Shown here: in pieces, positions 31,573-41,115 of the stretch | Layout of the letters: the number at the start of each line of letters is the position of its first letter | Position numbering within the stretch: the stretch's first letter is position 1 | From: an uncultured Clostridia bacterium | Lineage (GTDB): Bacteria; Bacillota; Clostridia; Oscillospirales; Ruminococcaceae | Assembly: GCA_947389015.1 (NCBI GenBank) | Contig: CANDVA010000005.1 | Coordinates: 1-64,000 of the forward strand | Direction of reading: 5' to 3' | DNA length: 64,000 nucleotides | Position numbers and translations under genes: made by a program | Notes under the pieces: model-generated | What the model was told of the DNA's origin: nothing | The model's input: the letters and a program-made list of their open reading frames with translations, nothing else | Database searches by the model: none

Positions 31573-31755
31573 ATGAAGGTTGATATTGATCGTGACGGCT
31601 GTATAGGCTGCGGAGTATGCGCGGAAATTTGTCCCGATGTGTTCCGCATAGCGGGAGACGGTTTGTCGGAGCTTATCGCGGAACCCGACGGGTTTGAGGA
31701 CGCGGTCGCGGAAGCGGCGAAATCATGTCCCGTCGAGGTCATTCACATTGATTGA
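31573..31755 (+). CDS. Small single-cluster ferredoxin
   Basis: The 60-residue acidic protein has CIGCGVCAEIC at about 11-21 and a C-terminal SCPVEVI. This matches monocluster [4Fe-4S] ferredoxins of the Thermotoga/Desulfovibrio kind, in which three of the first cysteines and the last bind the cluster. AAGGAGG lies just before the ATG; a longer in-frame reading from 31528 lacks a ribosome site. The flavoprotein upstream is a plausible partner. Confidence 0.88.
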   Translation: MKVDIDRDGCIGCGVCAEICPDVFRIAGDGLSELIAEPDGFEDAVAEAAKSCPVEVIHID

Positions 31756-31768
31756 ATTGTAAAAGAAA

Positions 31769-31805
31769 ATCCCCTGTAAGGAGCTCCTTACAGGGGATAA
31801 TTATT
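31769..31805. terminator. Bidirectional terminator, near-perfect palindrome
   Basis: ATCCCCTGTAAGG and CCTTACAGGGGAT form a 13-bp stem around AGCT, with A-rich sequence on the left and T-rich on the right, between convergent genes. Confidence 0.8.
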
Positions 31806-31814
31806 CTTGGAAAA

Positions 31815-33038
31815 TCAAGCGTAAACGCTGTACAGCGCGCCCGTATTGTAGGCGTATGTAGAGGTTCTGTCGGCGTTGTAGCCCATTGCGCTCGCGCTGA
31901 TCGCCAACGACTTGACCTGATCCGCCTTCTGCGCTACCTTATCTGTGAACCCGCCGTAAGCGAACGCGTACTTAACGTCCTTTTCGGTGATCTTTGAAAG
32001 ATCGTCCGCAAGTGTGAGTTTCCCGTCCTGACCCACGGAGATGCCCGCGCGCTTAAGCGCGTGCTGATACGCTCTCGCGGTACTCTGCATCGTAATGCCC
32101 TTCTGCTGAATTCCCGTCTTGTCGGACTTGCCCATTTCGTCGACAAAGCTGTTGTACTTGTTAACAAAATCCTTTGCGGTATCGGTGAAGTCGGTGACCT
32201 TAAACTCATTGACTTCGCTGCCGAGACCGTGCGCGTAAGACTTGACCGCCGTCGCCGCGTCCTTGACCATAGCGGTAAGCTCCTTCAGTGTGCCTACGCC
32301 GCTTACCTTGTCGGCAACATTTGTCGTATTGTTATTATCGGACGTGGAGGGATTTACGGTAAACTGCCCCGAGCCTCCCGATATCTCGTTTATCTGGCGC
32401 GATTTCTGAATGACCTTGTCGGAAAAACCGTTAGAACCGAAAACGAACTTAACGTCCGAAGCCTTTACCTTAGACAAGTCATCGTTGACGGACAGCTTAT
32501 TGTCCGCGCCCACGGAGATGCCGGCGCGTCCGAGCGAGCTCGAATACACCTTGCCAGTATTCACCATAAGCACACCCTTTTGCAGAACGCTGTTTTTGTC
32601 TGAATTCCCTACCTTATCAATCATGGAATTGTAATTATCGACAAAGCTCTGCGCCTGCGCTCTGTACGCGTCAGTATCAAGCTCGCCGCCGTACTTCAGA
32701 CCGTTGGCAAAGCTCTTGATGCTCTGCGCCGCGCCGCCCGCGTTTGCGGACGCTGATTTCACCGCCTGCGCGGTGCTTACGGATGAGATATCCTCACCGT
32801 CGTCGCTTATGCCGTAGATCTTCTTGTAAAGATCGCTGAATTGATCGCGGTAAATACCGCTCTTGTTTTTGAGCGCCTTGCTGTTGAGCAGATCGTTCAG
32901 CGACTGCGTAGCCGTTGAGTACTTCCCGTACTTGTTCGAGTACATCGAGTTGTAGATATTGTTCAGCTGCGAGCCGTAGCGCGTCTGAACCTGCGCCATA
33001 TTGAACTGTGTCCTTGCATAATTACCTACTGTCGGCAT
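31815..33038 (-). CDS. Duplicated FliD-like repeat protein of unknown function
   Basis: The 407-residue protein has no signal peptide or transmembrane helix. Two repeats of about 115 residues (about 100-216 and 259-377) share the pattern FVxxYNSxxDxxGxSDKxxxxQKG, then AGISVGxDxKLxxxDDLSKxxxxDVKxxFxxxGFxDKV. This resembles the C-terminal part of FliD flagellar cap proteins (a KL-D-L strand pattern before a helical close). The N-terminal 50 residues are Asn/Tyr/Ser-rich. No flagellar gene is adjacent. AGGAGG 7 bases upstream picks the ATG at 33038. It may be a secreted filament or scaffold component; function unknown. Confidence 0.65.
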   Translation of the reverse strand: MPTVGNYARTQFNMAQVQTRYGSQLNNIYNSMYSNKYGKYSTATQSLNDLLNSKALKNKSGIYRDQFSDLYKKIYGISDDGEDISSVSTAQAVKSASANAGGAAQSIKSFANGLKYGGELDTDAYRAQAQSFVDNYNSMIDKVGNSDKNSVLQKGVLMVNTGKVYSSSLGRAGISVGADNKLSVNDDLSKVKASDVKFVFGSNGFSDKVIQKSRQINEISGGSGQFTVNPSTSDNNNTTNVADKVSGVGTLKELTAMVKDAATAVKSYAHGLGSEVNEFKVTDFTDTAKDFVNKYNSFVDEMGKSDKTGIQQKGITMQSTARAYQHALKRAGISVGQDGKLTLADDLSKITEKDVKYAFAYGGFTDKVAQKADQVKSLAISASAMGYNADRTSTYAYNTGALYSVYA

Positions 33039-33225
33039 AACCATTCCTCCTTAATTTAATAACACCGCATTTCGGCGGACCATGCTCGAAACTGTTCCCT
33101 ATGCTTGTTCGGGTCGCTTTGTTTCGCTTCCGAGTCTCCGAAAGGTGATTTGAATATGTAAATTCCGCAATTAACATTACGCATATTGCAATGGTCTGCG
33201 GTTATTATACAAAATAATGTAAATC

Positions 33226-33882
33226 TTAATCAACGCCGTAAGCCTTACGATATTCTTTCATCTTATCGACATACTCCGCGCCCGGGATAATTCCGCTTTC
33301 GAGTGCTGCGATTATATCGTTGATGTTCACGATAGAATACACCTTAACGCCGAACTCCTCGAAAACCTCCTGTACGGCGGATTTATCGGAGGCGAGTCCC
33401 TTTTCGGCTCTGTCAACGGTGATCACCATACCCTCTATATCCACCTTTGCCGCGTCTTGGAGCTTCGGCAGCACTTCGCGAAGAGCTTTTCCGCTTGTCA
33501 TAACGTCCTCGATAATAACGACTTTTTCGCTGTCCTCAAGAGTCTTTCCGACGAACATTCCGCCCTCGCCGTGATCCTTGACCTCCTTGCGGTCAAAGCA
33601 ATAGTTGCAGTCTGTTCCGAACTTATTATACAGCGCAGTGCAGGCGGCAACGGAAAGCGGTATGCCCTTGTAGGCGGGTCCGAACAGCGTATCGGGCTTC
33701 AGACCGTGTTCGTTTATACATTCCGCGTAATATTCTCCAAGCTTTGCAAGCTGAGCGCCCGTCTTATAGTTTCCGCAGTTTATGAAATACGGCGCTATTC
33801 TGCCGCTTTTCAGCGTAAACTCGCCGAACTTCAGCACGCCGCTGTCTACCATAAATTTAATAAAGCTTTCCTTGTAAGTCAT
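33226..33882 (-). CDS. pyrE: Orotate phosphoribosyltransferase
   Basis: PyrE makes orotidine 5'-phosphate from orotate and PRPP in pyrimidine synthesis. The 218-residue protein has LKFGEFTLKSGRIAPYFINCG, FGPAYKGIPLSVAAC and the PRPP-binding loop KVVIIEDVMTSGKAL at about 120-134. AAGGAG precedes the start. It is isolated from other pyr genes here and has its own promoter. Confidence 0.93.
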   Translation of the reverse strand: MTYKESFIKFMVDSGVLKFGEFTLKSGRIAPYFINCGNYKTGAQLAKLGEYYAECINEHGLKPDTLFGPAYKGIPLSVAACTALYNKFGTDCNYCFDRKEVKDHGEGGMFVGKTLEDSEKVVIIEDVMTSGKALREVLPKLQDAAKVDIEGMVITVDRAEKGLASDKSAVQEVFEEFGVKVYSIVNINDIIAALESGIIPGAEYVDKMKEYRKAYGVD

Positions 33883-33915
33883 TATATTCTCCTTAAAAGA
33901 TATCTTTACAGATAC

Positions 33916-33944
33916 ATTATAACATATTCCTCCGTATTTTTCAA
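33916..33944 (-). promoter_or_regulatory. Promoter of pyrE
   Basis: On the minus strand TTGAAA (33944-33939) and TATAAT (33921-33916) have a 17-base spacer, about 34 bases before the start codon. Confidence 0.75.
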
Positions 33945-34105
33945 GTATTTAGAGAGTTTTTTTGCCTCATTTTTCTAAAATTATGTGAACTATTATAACT
34001 CGAGAAATACTTCGCTCTTTGCGCAACAAAATGAGAAATATCTGTTAAATATGGCAAAATTTTTTTGTTGTTTAGTGCAAAGTCGCCAAAATCTTTTCGA
34101 TCTCC

Positions 34106-34134
34106 TTGACAATTATATGAAAATCTACTATAAT
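34106..34134 (+). promoter_or_regulatory. Consensus sigma-A promoter of the chemoreceptor gene
   Basis: TTGACA at 34106-34111 and TATAAT at 34129-34134 with a 17-base spacer: a perfect consensus, 39 bases before the start. This contrasts with the sigma-D control usual for motility genes. Confidence 0.85.
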
Positions 34135-34173
34135 TAGTGTATAAAGCTTTAAAATCTAATTGAGGTGATAGTT

Positions 34174-36135
34174 ATGAAGATCAGATCCATTCGCAGCCGC
34201 ATAATCCAGCTTACGCTGCTGCTCGCGCTTGTACCGCTGCTGATCGTAATGCTTTTCTGCATTATTTCGAGCTACTATTCCGCGATAAACACGTCCAAAA
34301 AGGATATGGGTATCATGGCGGAGCTGGCTTCGGAATACGTTGAGTGGGAGTTCAACACCTATCTCGCCTACGCGGAGTCGGCGGGAATGAATCTTACGCT
34401 CTCGGATCCTAATGTCGGCAACAAAGAAAAGCTGAGCATTATAAACGACCTTGCCGTGCAGCACGGTATGAAACGCGGAAACATCATAGACGCTGACGGA
34501 GTCAACATTACGGATCAGGCGGATTATTCCGACCGCGGCTATTACAAAGAGGCAATGAAAGGGAACTCGTGCGTATTCAATCCTACGGTGTCGCGTCTTA
34601 CGGGCGAGATAATCCAGATCGTTGCCGCTCCGCTTCGGGAGAACGGCGTAACGGGCTCGACACCCATCGGCTGTGCGTATTTTATTATGAGCGATGACGC
34701 AATGAATGAGATCATGCGCAAGATCAACATCAGCGACAACTGCTACGCGTTCATCGTGGACAGCAGTGGAAACGTCGCGGCGCACGTTGACGCAGAAAAC
34801 GTCCTGAACGACGAGGTCAAGGAGACCATAATAAGCAATCTCGGCGAAACATATGAATCAATGATGGCGGGTCGGACAGGTATCGACACCCGCACAAAAA
34901 ACGGCACGACTATGCTCGTCGCGTATACACCGATCGAGAGCGTCGCGGGCTGGTCGCTGGCTATCGTCGCTCCGCAGAACGATTTCCTGCAAAGCACCTA
35001 TACCGTTATCGCGATAGCTGTTTTCCTGTTCCTGCTTGCGGCAGTCATTGCGGTGCTGTGCTCAATGGTAGTCGCGCGCCGTATTGTAAAGCCGATACAG
35101 CTTTGCGCGGACAGGCTTGTCAAGCTTTCCGAGGGCGATCTTTCCTCGCCTGTGCCCGATATCCGCACCAAGGACGAAACACTTATACTCGGCAATGCCA
35201 CGAATACGCTGGTGACGGGCATCAACGTGATAATCGGCGACGCGAATTATCTTCTCTCCGAAATGGCGGCGGGAAACTTCGCCATTCACTCAAAGGCGGG
35301 ATTTGACGCGTATAAGGGCGATTTCGGCGAGCTTATCACCGCTATCCGCATAATCCACGACGAGCTGAAAAGCGTGCTGCTTCAGATCACGACCTCCGCC
35401 CGCGAGGTATCGGGCAGCGCCGATCAGGTGTCCTCGGGCGCGCAGACGCTCTCGCAGGCGTCGGTCGAGCAGGCTGCCTCCGTTGAGGAACTCAACGCGA
35501 CTATCCATAGCATTTCCACCAAAGTTACCGAGACAACGGGCAGCTGCGAAGAGGGCAGCAATCTTGTTGCGAGGACTGCCGAGCACGTCGAGATCGCCGT
35601 TTCGGAAATGGAGAACCTCCGTTCGGCAATGGATGATATCTCCGCGGCTTCAAACGAGATCGACAATATCATAAAGACGATAGAGGATATCGCGTTTCAG
35701 ACGAATATACTCGCGCTCAACGCAGCTATCGAGGCGGCACGCGCGGGCGAAGCGGGCAAGGGCTTTGCGGTCGTTGCCGACGAGGTGCGCAACCTCGCGA
35801 CAAAATCCGCGGAGGCGGCGCACGATACAACGGAGCTTATCGGAAGGACTATCGCCGCGGTAAACAACGGAAATCAGATAGCCGAAAAGACCTATGCATC
35901 CGTCAAGGGCGTATCGGAGCTAACCGAGAACGTGGAGAAGATCGTCGGACAGATCGCCGCCGCTTCCGAGGAACAGGCGGATATGATAAAGGATATCACC
36001 TCGGGCTTCGACGAGATATCCGCCGCGATAAACACAGGCTCCTCCACAGCCGAGGAGAACACGCAGACCTCCGCTTCGCTTAACGACGAAGCTAAGACGC
36101 TCGGCGACATGGTGAGCCGTTTCAGATTGGACTGA
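34174..36135 (+). CDS. Methyl-accepting chemotaxis protein
   Basis: The 653-residue receptor has an N-terminal transmembrane helix (about 10-33), a periplasmic-type dCache/Cache sensing region (with [27 protein letters not shown] and [12 protein letters not shown]), a second helix (about 285-308), HAMP-like sequence and a C-terminal signalling domain with the conserved hairpin tip [40 protein letters not shown]. The start at 34174 fits GAGG 8 bases upstream. The promoter is sigma-A-like. No che operon is nearby. The ligand is not predictable, although Cache domains of this type often bind amino acids or small carboxylates. Confidence 0.9.
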   Translation: MKIRSIRSRIIQLTLLLALVPLLIVMLFCIISSYYSAINTSKKDMGIMAELASEYVEWEFNTYLAYAESAGMNLTLSDPNVGNKEKLSIINDLAVQHGMKRGNIIDADGVNITDQADYSDRGYYKEAMKGNSCVFNPTVSRLTGEIIQIVAAPLRENGVTGSTPIGCAYFIMSDDAMNEIMRKINISDNCYAFIVDSSGNVAAHVDAENVLNDEVKETIISNLGETYESMMAGRTGIDTRTKNGTTMLVAYTPIESVAGWSLAIVAPQNDFLQSTYTVIAIAVFLFLLAAVIAVLCSMVVARRIVKPIQLCADRLVKLSEGDLSSPVPDIRTKDETLILGNATNTLVTGINVIIGDANYLLSEMAAGNFAIHSKAGFDAYKGDFGELITAIRIIHDELKSVLLQITTSAREVSGSADQVSSGAQTLSQASVEQAASVEELNATIHSISTKVTETTGSCEEGSNLVARTAEHVEIAVSEMENLRSAMDDISAASNEIDNIIKTIEDIAFQTNILALNAAIEAARAGEAGKGFAVVADEVRNLATKSAEAAHDTTELIGRTIAAVNNGNQIAEKTYASVKGVSELTENVEKIVGQIAAASEEQADMIKDITSGFDEISAAINTGSSTAEENTQTSASLNDEAKTLGDMVSRFRLD

Positions 36136-36214
36136 CCTTGACCGAACCGTGCAGAAATAGTCAGGAATGATCTCCGCGGCTGTGCTAGAATAGTTACAGA
36201 CGGGAGGCGGAGCA

Positions 36215-37084
36215 ATGGACTGGATAAGGAGCTTTCAGCGTTCGATAGACTTTATCGAGGACAACATCACCGAGCCGCTTGAAATCTGCGATATCGCGAA
36301 GCGGGCGAACATTTCGCCGTTCTATTATCAGAAGATCTTCACGATGATATGCGGATTTACGGTCGGCGAATATATCCGAAATAGACGGCTGACGCTCGCG
36401 GGGAGCGAGCTTGCGCGGTCGGACGTTAAGGTAATAGATGCGGCGCTGAAATACGGCTACGACACGCCCGAGGGATTTGCGCGCGCATTCGCGAAATTCC
36501 ACGGAGTTTCTCCCTCGGCGGCGCGAAAGGGCGCTCCCGTAAAGTCCTACGCGCGTCTTTCCGTCACTATTTCAATGAAAGGCGGAAGTATTATGGATTA
36601 CAAAGTGGTACAAAAGCAGGAGTTTAAGGTGATCGAAAAGAAGATCACCTGCTCGGTAAGCGAGGACAGCAATGTTGAAATCCCCAAATTCTGGGAGCGT
36701 TGTCTCTCCGACGGCACGGTCAAAAGGTTGTTGGAGCTGACTTCCGACAGAACGGATATCTTCGGTATCTGCTATGCGCACACACAGGAAAAGAGCCAGA
36801 CGTTCGATTATTCGATCGCGGCAAAAATCGATGATAAAGCCGATATACCCGAGGGCTTTACCGCGAACGTTATCCCCGCGCGGACGTGGATCGTATTCGA
36901 ATGTAAGGGCGCGATGCCCGACGCTATTCAACGGCTCTGGTACAGGATATGCACGGAATTTTTCCCGTCGTCCTCCTATGAGCCGACATACGAAATGGAT
37001 ATCGAGGCGTACACGGACGGCGATATGAGCTCGTCCGACTACCACAGCGAGATATGGGTATCCGTTAAGGAACGGAGCAAATAA
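36215..37084 (+). CDS. AraC-family regulator with GyrI-like effector-binding domain
   Basis: The 289-residue protein has two N-terminal AraC-type helix-turn-helix motifs (about 8-105; LEICDIAKRANISPFYYQKIF and DAALKYGYDTPEGFARAFAKFHGVSPS) followed by a GyrI/AraC_E-like domain (about 127-288) with EFKVIEKKI and the closing SEIWVSV. This is the Rob-like layout seen in many Firmicutes regulators. GGGAGG sets the start. Monocistronic, with a terminator at its end. Confidence 0.85.
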   Translation: MDWIRSFQRSIDFIEDNITEPLEICDIAKRANISPFYYQKIFTMICGFTVGEYIRNRRLTLAGSELARSDVKVIDAALKYGYDTPEGFARAFAKFHGVSPSAARKGAPVKSYARLSVTISMKGGSIMDYKVVQKQEFKVIEKKITCSVSEDSNVEIPKFWERCLSDGTVKRLLELTSDRTDIFGICYAHTQEKSQTFDYSIAAKIDDKADIPEGFTANVIPARTWIVFECKGAMPDAIQRLWYRICTEFFPSSSYEPTYEMDIEAYTDGDMSSSDYHSEIWVSVKERSK

Positions 37085-37089
37085 GAGAT

Positions 37090-37124
37090 ACGCGCCCTCG
37101 GCAATCCGCGGGCGCGTTAAATTT
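37090..37124 (+). terminator. Terminator between AraC regulator and SleC-like gene
   Basis: ACGCGCCC pairs with GGGCGCGT, with further CGG/CCG pairing inside, and a following AT-rich tail TAAATTTTATG. Confidence 0.65.
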
Positions 37125-37133
37125 TATGTTGTT

Positions 37134-38504
37134 TTATCCGGTTCTCTCCGTCCCGAAACGGATATAGTTGTATTCCTTTGCCAGCGCGTCCCACGTTGGA
37201 GAACCGACTATCCCCGACGGGTCAAGTCCGTACAGCCGCTGAAATATCATGACTGCGCGTTCCGTCTCGGGACCGAAATATCCTGTCGCCTCAATAACGG
37301 GAATACCTTCAATGTTCTGCCCGATAACGCGCAGATACGTCTGGAACTCCTTAACATCGTCGTTGCGCATTCCCGGGGTGAGGTTGTAGCCGGGATACAG
37401 CGCCGCGGTCGCTCCCTCGTAGCCTTCGGGGAGGTTGTTGAGGATATCGGTGTATATACGGCTGATCATCTGCCATGTGCGGAAATCGACAATGCCGTCG
37501 GGATTTAATCCGTAAAAACGCTCGAATGCCTTTACCTGATTATCCATTGCCGAGTTGAAAACTCCGTTTGAATTCACGGTGGGTATCTCGGGATTAAAGT
37601 AGGCTATCGTGTTAAGATAGTATGCCAGCGAGCGCACACGTTGACCGTAATCTCCCTGACGCAGATTTTCGCCCCAGAGATTTTCTATCTCCTCCTCCGT
37701 TAAGCCCTCACTGGTAAGCTCCGAAAGGTGCTTCACCGCAGTGAATATGTACTTTATCTTATACCACGTCGCCTTGTTGACAACACCCGTTACCGGTAAA
37801 TTGAACACGCTCTGGAACGTGTTGACGGCGGCTGTTGTGCTTTCGCCGTAAATGCCGTTTGCGGGGACTATTTTCGGTATCGCGGGGTAATTCGTGCTTA
37901 TTCTGTTAAGCTGTACCTGAATGGTGCGCACTTCGTTGCCCGACGCCCCGAACCCGAACGGCGTTCCCGGATAACTCGGTATATTCGGCGAGATAGGCGC
38001 ATTGTATACGATATCGATATCGTTGCCGTAATAGTACTGCAAAATCTGATAGGGCGTGTAGCCGCGGTTCGCGAGTGGCACGGTGCCCCACTGCGACAAG
38101 CCCTCGCATGTGACCGTGGTACCGTTGCAGAACATCGTGAACAGCGGCTCGACGTTTCCGCGTCTTACAATGTAATTGTTAAACACCTCGTCTACGATGT
38201 TGGCGATATTCGCGAACACATCGCGTCCGTATACGAACGCCTGGTCGTATTGGGTGGAGTTGGTTATGTCAAAATCGTAGCCGCGCGAACGGTACCATTC
38301 GGTGTACACACGGTTGAGCGCGAACGATATCTGCACATATATATTAGCGCGGAGGGCCGCCTCGGGCCATGTTGGGAATATCTCGCTGGACGCTACGTTT
38401 TTGATGTAGTCGGGGAACGTCACCGAAACGTTAGTTGCGTTGGCGTTCGGCGTTCCGAGATGTACGACGATCCTTTCGGGTATATACGGTAAATTAGCGG
38501 GCAT
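37134..38504 (-). CDS. SleC-like spore cortex-lytic candidate (SpoIID-type domain plus three peptidoglycan-binding repeats)
   Basis: The 456-residue protein has an N-terminal SpoIID/LytB-like region (about 1-185; PERIVVHLG, FPDYIKNVASSEIFPTWPEAALRANIYVQISFALNR, then TFCNGTTV and CEGLSQWG) and three PG_binding_1 repeats at about 200-255, 290-355 and 375-450, each with the D-G/F-G...T...V..FQ..xGL..xGIV...TW pattern. The architecture matches clostridial SleC, a cortex hydrolase used in germination. No signal peptide is visible. It overlaps the upstream acidic protein by 11 bases. Confidence 0.75.
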   Translation of the reverse strand: MPANLPYIPERIVVHLGTPNANATNVSVTFPDYIKNVASSEIFPTWPEAALRANIYVQISFALNRVYTEWYRSRGYDFDITNSTQYDQAFVYGRDVFANIANIVDEVFNNYIVRRGNVEPLFTMFCNGTTVTCEGLSQWGTVPLANRGYTPYQILQYYYGNDIDIVYNAPISPNIPSYPGTPFGFGASGNEVRTIQVQLNRISTNYPAIPKIVPANGIYGESTTAAVNTFQSVFNLPVTGVVNKATWYKIKYIFTAVKHLSELTSEGLTEEEIENLWGENLRQGDYGQRVRSLAYYLNTIAYFNPEIPTVNSNGVFNSAMDNQVKAFERFYGLNPDGIVDFRTWQMISRIYTDILNNLPEGYEGATAALYPGYNLTPGMRNDDVKEFQTYLRVIGQNIEGIPVIEATGYFGPETERAVMIFQRLYGLDPSGIVGSPTWDALAKEYNYIRFGTERTG

Positions 38505-39615
38505 TTTCCACCTCCGTTATCTCTTCGGTGACCTCTCCCTCCGACGGTACGGGAACCATTGCCACGCGCTGTATCGACTGCACTCCGTCAAAAACGGGTA
38601 TATCGCGAAGTATTACCTCTGCATAGCCGTTTTTGTTTACCGTCGCATCATACAAAGCAAACGGCTGAACGCTGTTTTCATACGATTGAGAAAGCTCCTT
38701 GGACGGTGCCGGCAGGGTTTCCGCGCGTGTCTGACCGCTGTTATCGGTGATAAGAGTGCGCAGCTCGTAGGTTTTGCCGTTGATCTTCTTTGAAATAACG
38801 CACTGCGCTTCCGCAATAGGCATAGCCTCGCGCGCCGTATATACCCTGAACAGTATAGTGCCTCTGCCTGTGTTTTGCTGCTCGAATTCCTTAAAGCTGT
38901 CGTAGACGGGCTCGGGATATTTTGTGGGCTCGAAACCGCTTCCCTGCCGCATTATGCTTTCGGGCGGATTTTCGGGATTTTGCGGGTAGCTTTCGTCCTC
39001 GAAGCTGCGACCCGTGAGCTGTTCGCCCTCTGTCGTGCCGCTTATGGGCTGATCGTTAAGTGTCTCCGCCTTTTCCTCGGAAACGCTCTGAACGTCCGCA
39101 AGGTCGGGTCTGGGCGTCGTCGGGGAGTTATCTGTCACGCCCGAAGCGTTCTCCTCGGGATAGTTTTCCGTCGGATTGCTTTGCTCGGTGATATCCTCGC
39201 GGACCTGCTCCGTTGAAGGTATTTCCGTATACCGTGGTGGCGTGAACAGCACGTCCGAGGTCTCGATAATATCGTCTTCCTCGGAAGCGTCGACGGGAGT
39301 TTCCGATTCGGCGATCTCCTCGACGTTTTCAACTATATCCTCGGGACGAACGCTCTCGTCGCTGTCGATGATCTCCGCGAGGAAACGGTCGTACACCGCG
39401 GGGAACTCGCCGCTTTCCTCGTTGACATAGCCGATTATCTGCGGCTTTTTTTCCGTAACGGGCTCGGGAACGGACTCCTTGGGCTCGTCGTCGACGACGG
39501 GGACGGCGGGAGCGGTATGCGGCGCTGTTACGTTGGGGACGGGTTTGGGGGAGCGGCGGCTCAGCTCCATAAGCTCGCGCTTGTATTTTTCTATCAGCTT
39601 TTTGGTATCTTCCAT
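38494..39615 (-). CDS. Acidic disordered protein with C-terminal beta domain, partner of SleC-like gene
   Basis: The 373-residue protein has a coiled or charged N-terminus (MEDTKKLIEKYKRELMELSRR), a long Glu/Pro/Ser/Thr-rich stretch to about 245 with no predicted fold, and a C-terminal beta-sandwich-like domain (about 260-365; GTILFRVYTAREAMPIAEAQCVISKK, VNKNGYAEVILRDIPVFDGV) of the carboxypeptidase-regulatory type. GGAGG precedes the ATG. The overlap with the SleC-like gene implies joint function, perhaps in spore coat or cortex assembly; this is inference from position. Confidence 0.6.
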   Translation of the reverse strand: MEDTKKLIEKYKRELMELSRRSPKPVPNVTAPHTAPAVPVVDDEPKESVPEPVTEKKPQIIGYVNEESGEFPAVYDRFLAEIIDSDESVRPEDIVENVEEIAESETPVDASEEDDIIETSDVLFTPPRYTEIPSTEQVREDITEQSNPTENYPEENASGVTDNSPTTPRPDLADVQSVSEEKAETLNDQPISGTTEGEQLTGRSFEDESYPQNPENPPESIMRQGSGFEPTKYPEPVYDSFKEFEQQNTGRGTILFRVYTAREAMPIAEAQCVISKKINGKTYELRTLITDNSGQTRAETLPAPSKELSQSYENSVQPFALYDATVNKNGYAEVILRDIPVFDGVQSIQRVAMVPVPSEGEVTEEITEVENAR

Positions 39616-39681
39616 AATATGACCTCCGTAAAAAATTTCTTGTAAAGTATATGCGCAAGGAAATTGAAAAATGCGGAGGAG

Positions 39682-39710
39682 TTGACATATACGGAGGGAT
39701 ATGGTATAAT
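39682..39710 (+). promoter_or_regulatory. Perfect consensus promoter reading antisense into the histidine kinase gene
   Basis: TTGACA at 39682-39687, 17 bases, TATAAT at 39705-39710. No plus-strand gene follows; transcription would start near 39717 and run antisense to the 3' end of the kinase at 39733-41061. It may produce an antisense or small RNA. Confidence 0.65.
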
Positions 39711-39732
39711 TACAGGGGTCGGAGCGGAGGGG

Positions 39733-41061
39733 TCATATCTCAAGAAACGCCGCAGCCTTAAAGGTGTTTTCGGTGAACTCAAATTGTGCTCTGCCGTTGC
39801 TGCGGCGGCATATCTCGCTGATTATCTCGGTTCCGCAGCCGTGCAGACGGCTGTTTTCCTTGGTGGTGATAAAGCGGTCGCCGCTGGTTTTTGGCTTGTC
39901 GGTTATCGGATTTTCACAGACTATGGCGAGGTACATCTTGTATTTGAAAATGCGGATAGTTATCACGGGGTCGGGGCATTGCTCCGCCGCTTCGACGGCG
40001 TTGTCGAGAATATTCGAGAGCACGGACGACAGGTCTATCGGCGGTATCTTCGTTTCGGGGAGCGGCTCGGCGTGCAGGTCAAGCGTTATCCCGCGCTCCT
40101 CGCAGAGCGCCGCCTTTGCGGAAAGCGTGGTGTCTATTGCGGCTATTCCCGTTGCCTTTTCGCCGCCGAGAGCGCTCGTAAGCCGTTCGCCGAGTTCGCT
40201 CAGCAGGCGTTTTGCTTCGGCGTTCTCGCCGCTGTCTATAAGCGCGGAGATGGTCACGATATTGTTTTTGACGTCGTGGCAGAGCTTTTGCAGCTGACGT
40301 ACCGTGTTCCCCTGCGGCTCTCCGCCGTGACCGTAAATATCCGTGCCGACCGCGGCTGCGGGCTTGACGTCGCCGATAAGTCCGCACAGCTTCGGGAAGA
40401 AACGCAGCATTATGATAATACCCGCCAACGCCGCCGCAAGCAGCGCCGCGGACACGGGAGGGAGAACATAGCAGTTAAGCAGGGGGAAGTCGTAAAAGAG
40501 GATAGATATAAGCAGGGAAACCGTACACAATACCACCGATACGTAATTCAGCGCGCCCCAGTCTTTTGCGGAGCCCGCGACGATAAGCCGCGTCAATTGA
40601 CGGCAGAGCAGGAGCAGCAGTATAAGCTCGCCGATTTTAAGGCTTGTGCAGAAAAATACGCGGTATACTCCCCGAGCGTCCTCAAGGAACATATGGAGCT
40701 CGTTTTTGTTGTTAAAATACACGCCCTTATCTATCGTAAAGCAGATCATTCCCGCAAGGAGGTCGGAGAGCGTCGTTACCGTCTGCGAAATCAGCACATA
40801 CGCGGTTTTGCGGTTAAGCTTATCGGAGTAGAGGAAATGCAGCGCGAGCGTTCTCCATGTCATTGCGATAACGAACGCAAGTACATAGTTTAGCCAATGT
40901 CCGAGATTGGCGGAAAGGGCTATGGACATACACGCTGCCTCTACCGCCGCGGAGATGTTGACGAATATAAATTTGTATGTTTTACGTCTTTTGACGAACA
41001 GTCTGCCTGCAAAGAAATACAGCAGCACAGACTGCGCCAGATATACCGCGAAAAACTGCAA
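39733..41061 (-). CDS. GHKL-type sensor histidine kinase (Agr/AgrC-like)
   Basis: The 442-residue protein has about six N-terminal transmembrane helices (1-215) and a cytoplasmic kinase part: the His-containing LCHDVKNNIVTISALI at about 265-280 and the N-box NILDNAVEAAE near 365, with a late GCGTEII glycine motif. This is the HPK10/AgrC class that senses peptides or cell-surface signals. It lies 54 bases after the LytTR regulator gene. The TTG start at 41061 lacks a clear ribosome site, so the N-terminus is uncertain. No agrB or agrD gene is seen nearby. Confidence 0.82.
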   Translation of the reverse strand: MQFFAVYLAQSVLLYFFAGRLFVKRRKTYKFIFVNISAAVEAACMSIALSANLGHWLNYVLAFVIAMTWRTLALHFLYSDKLNRKTAYVLISQTVTTLSDLLAGMICFTIDKGVYFNNKNELHMFLEDARGVYRVFFCTSLKIGELILLLLLCRQLTRLIVAGSAKDWGALNYVSVVLCTVSLLISILFYDFPLLNCYVLPPVSAALLAAALAGIIIMLRFFPKLCGLIGDVKPAAAVGTDIYGHGGEPQGNTVRQLQKLCHDVKNNIVTISALIDSGENAEAKRLLSELGERLTSALGGEKATGIAAIDTTLSAKAALCEERGITLDLHAEPLPETKIPPIDLSSVLSNILDNAVEAAEQCPDPVITIRIFKYKMYLAIVCENPITDKPKTSGDRFITTKENSRLHGCGTEIISEICRRSNGRAQFEFTENTFKAAAFLEI

Positions 41062-41115
41062 AAAATATATCGGGAGCCCTATATCCCGTCTGCTCGACGA
41101 TAAGACAATATTCCA

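Noticed and set aside
39664-40893. 409-codon open frame on the plus strand
   Set aside because: It is antisense to the histidine kinase, which has clear domains and membrane helices. The translated product is low in known motifs and its length follows from high-GC codon bias. The consensus promoter in front is kept as a possible antisense RNA promoter only.
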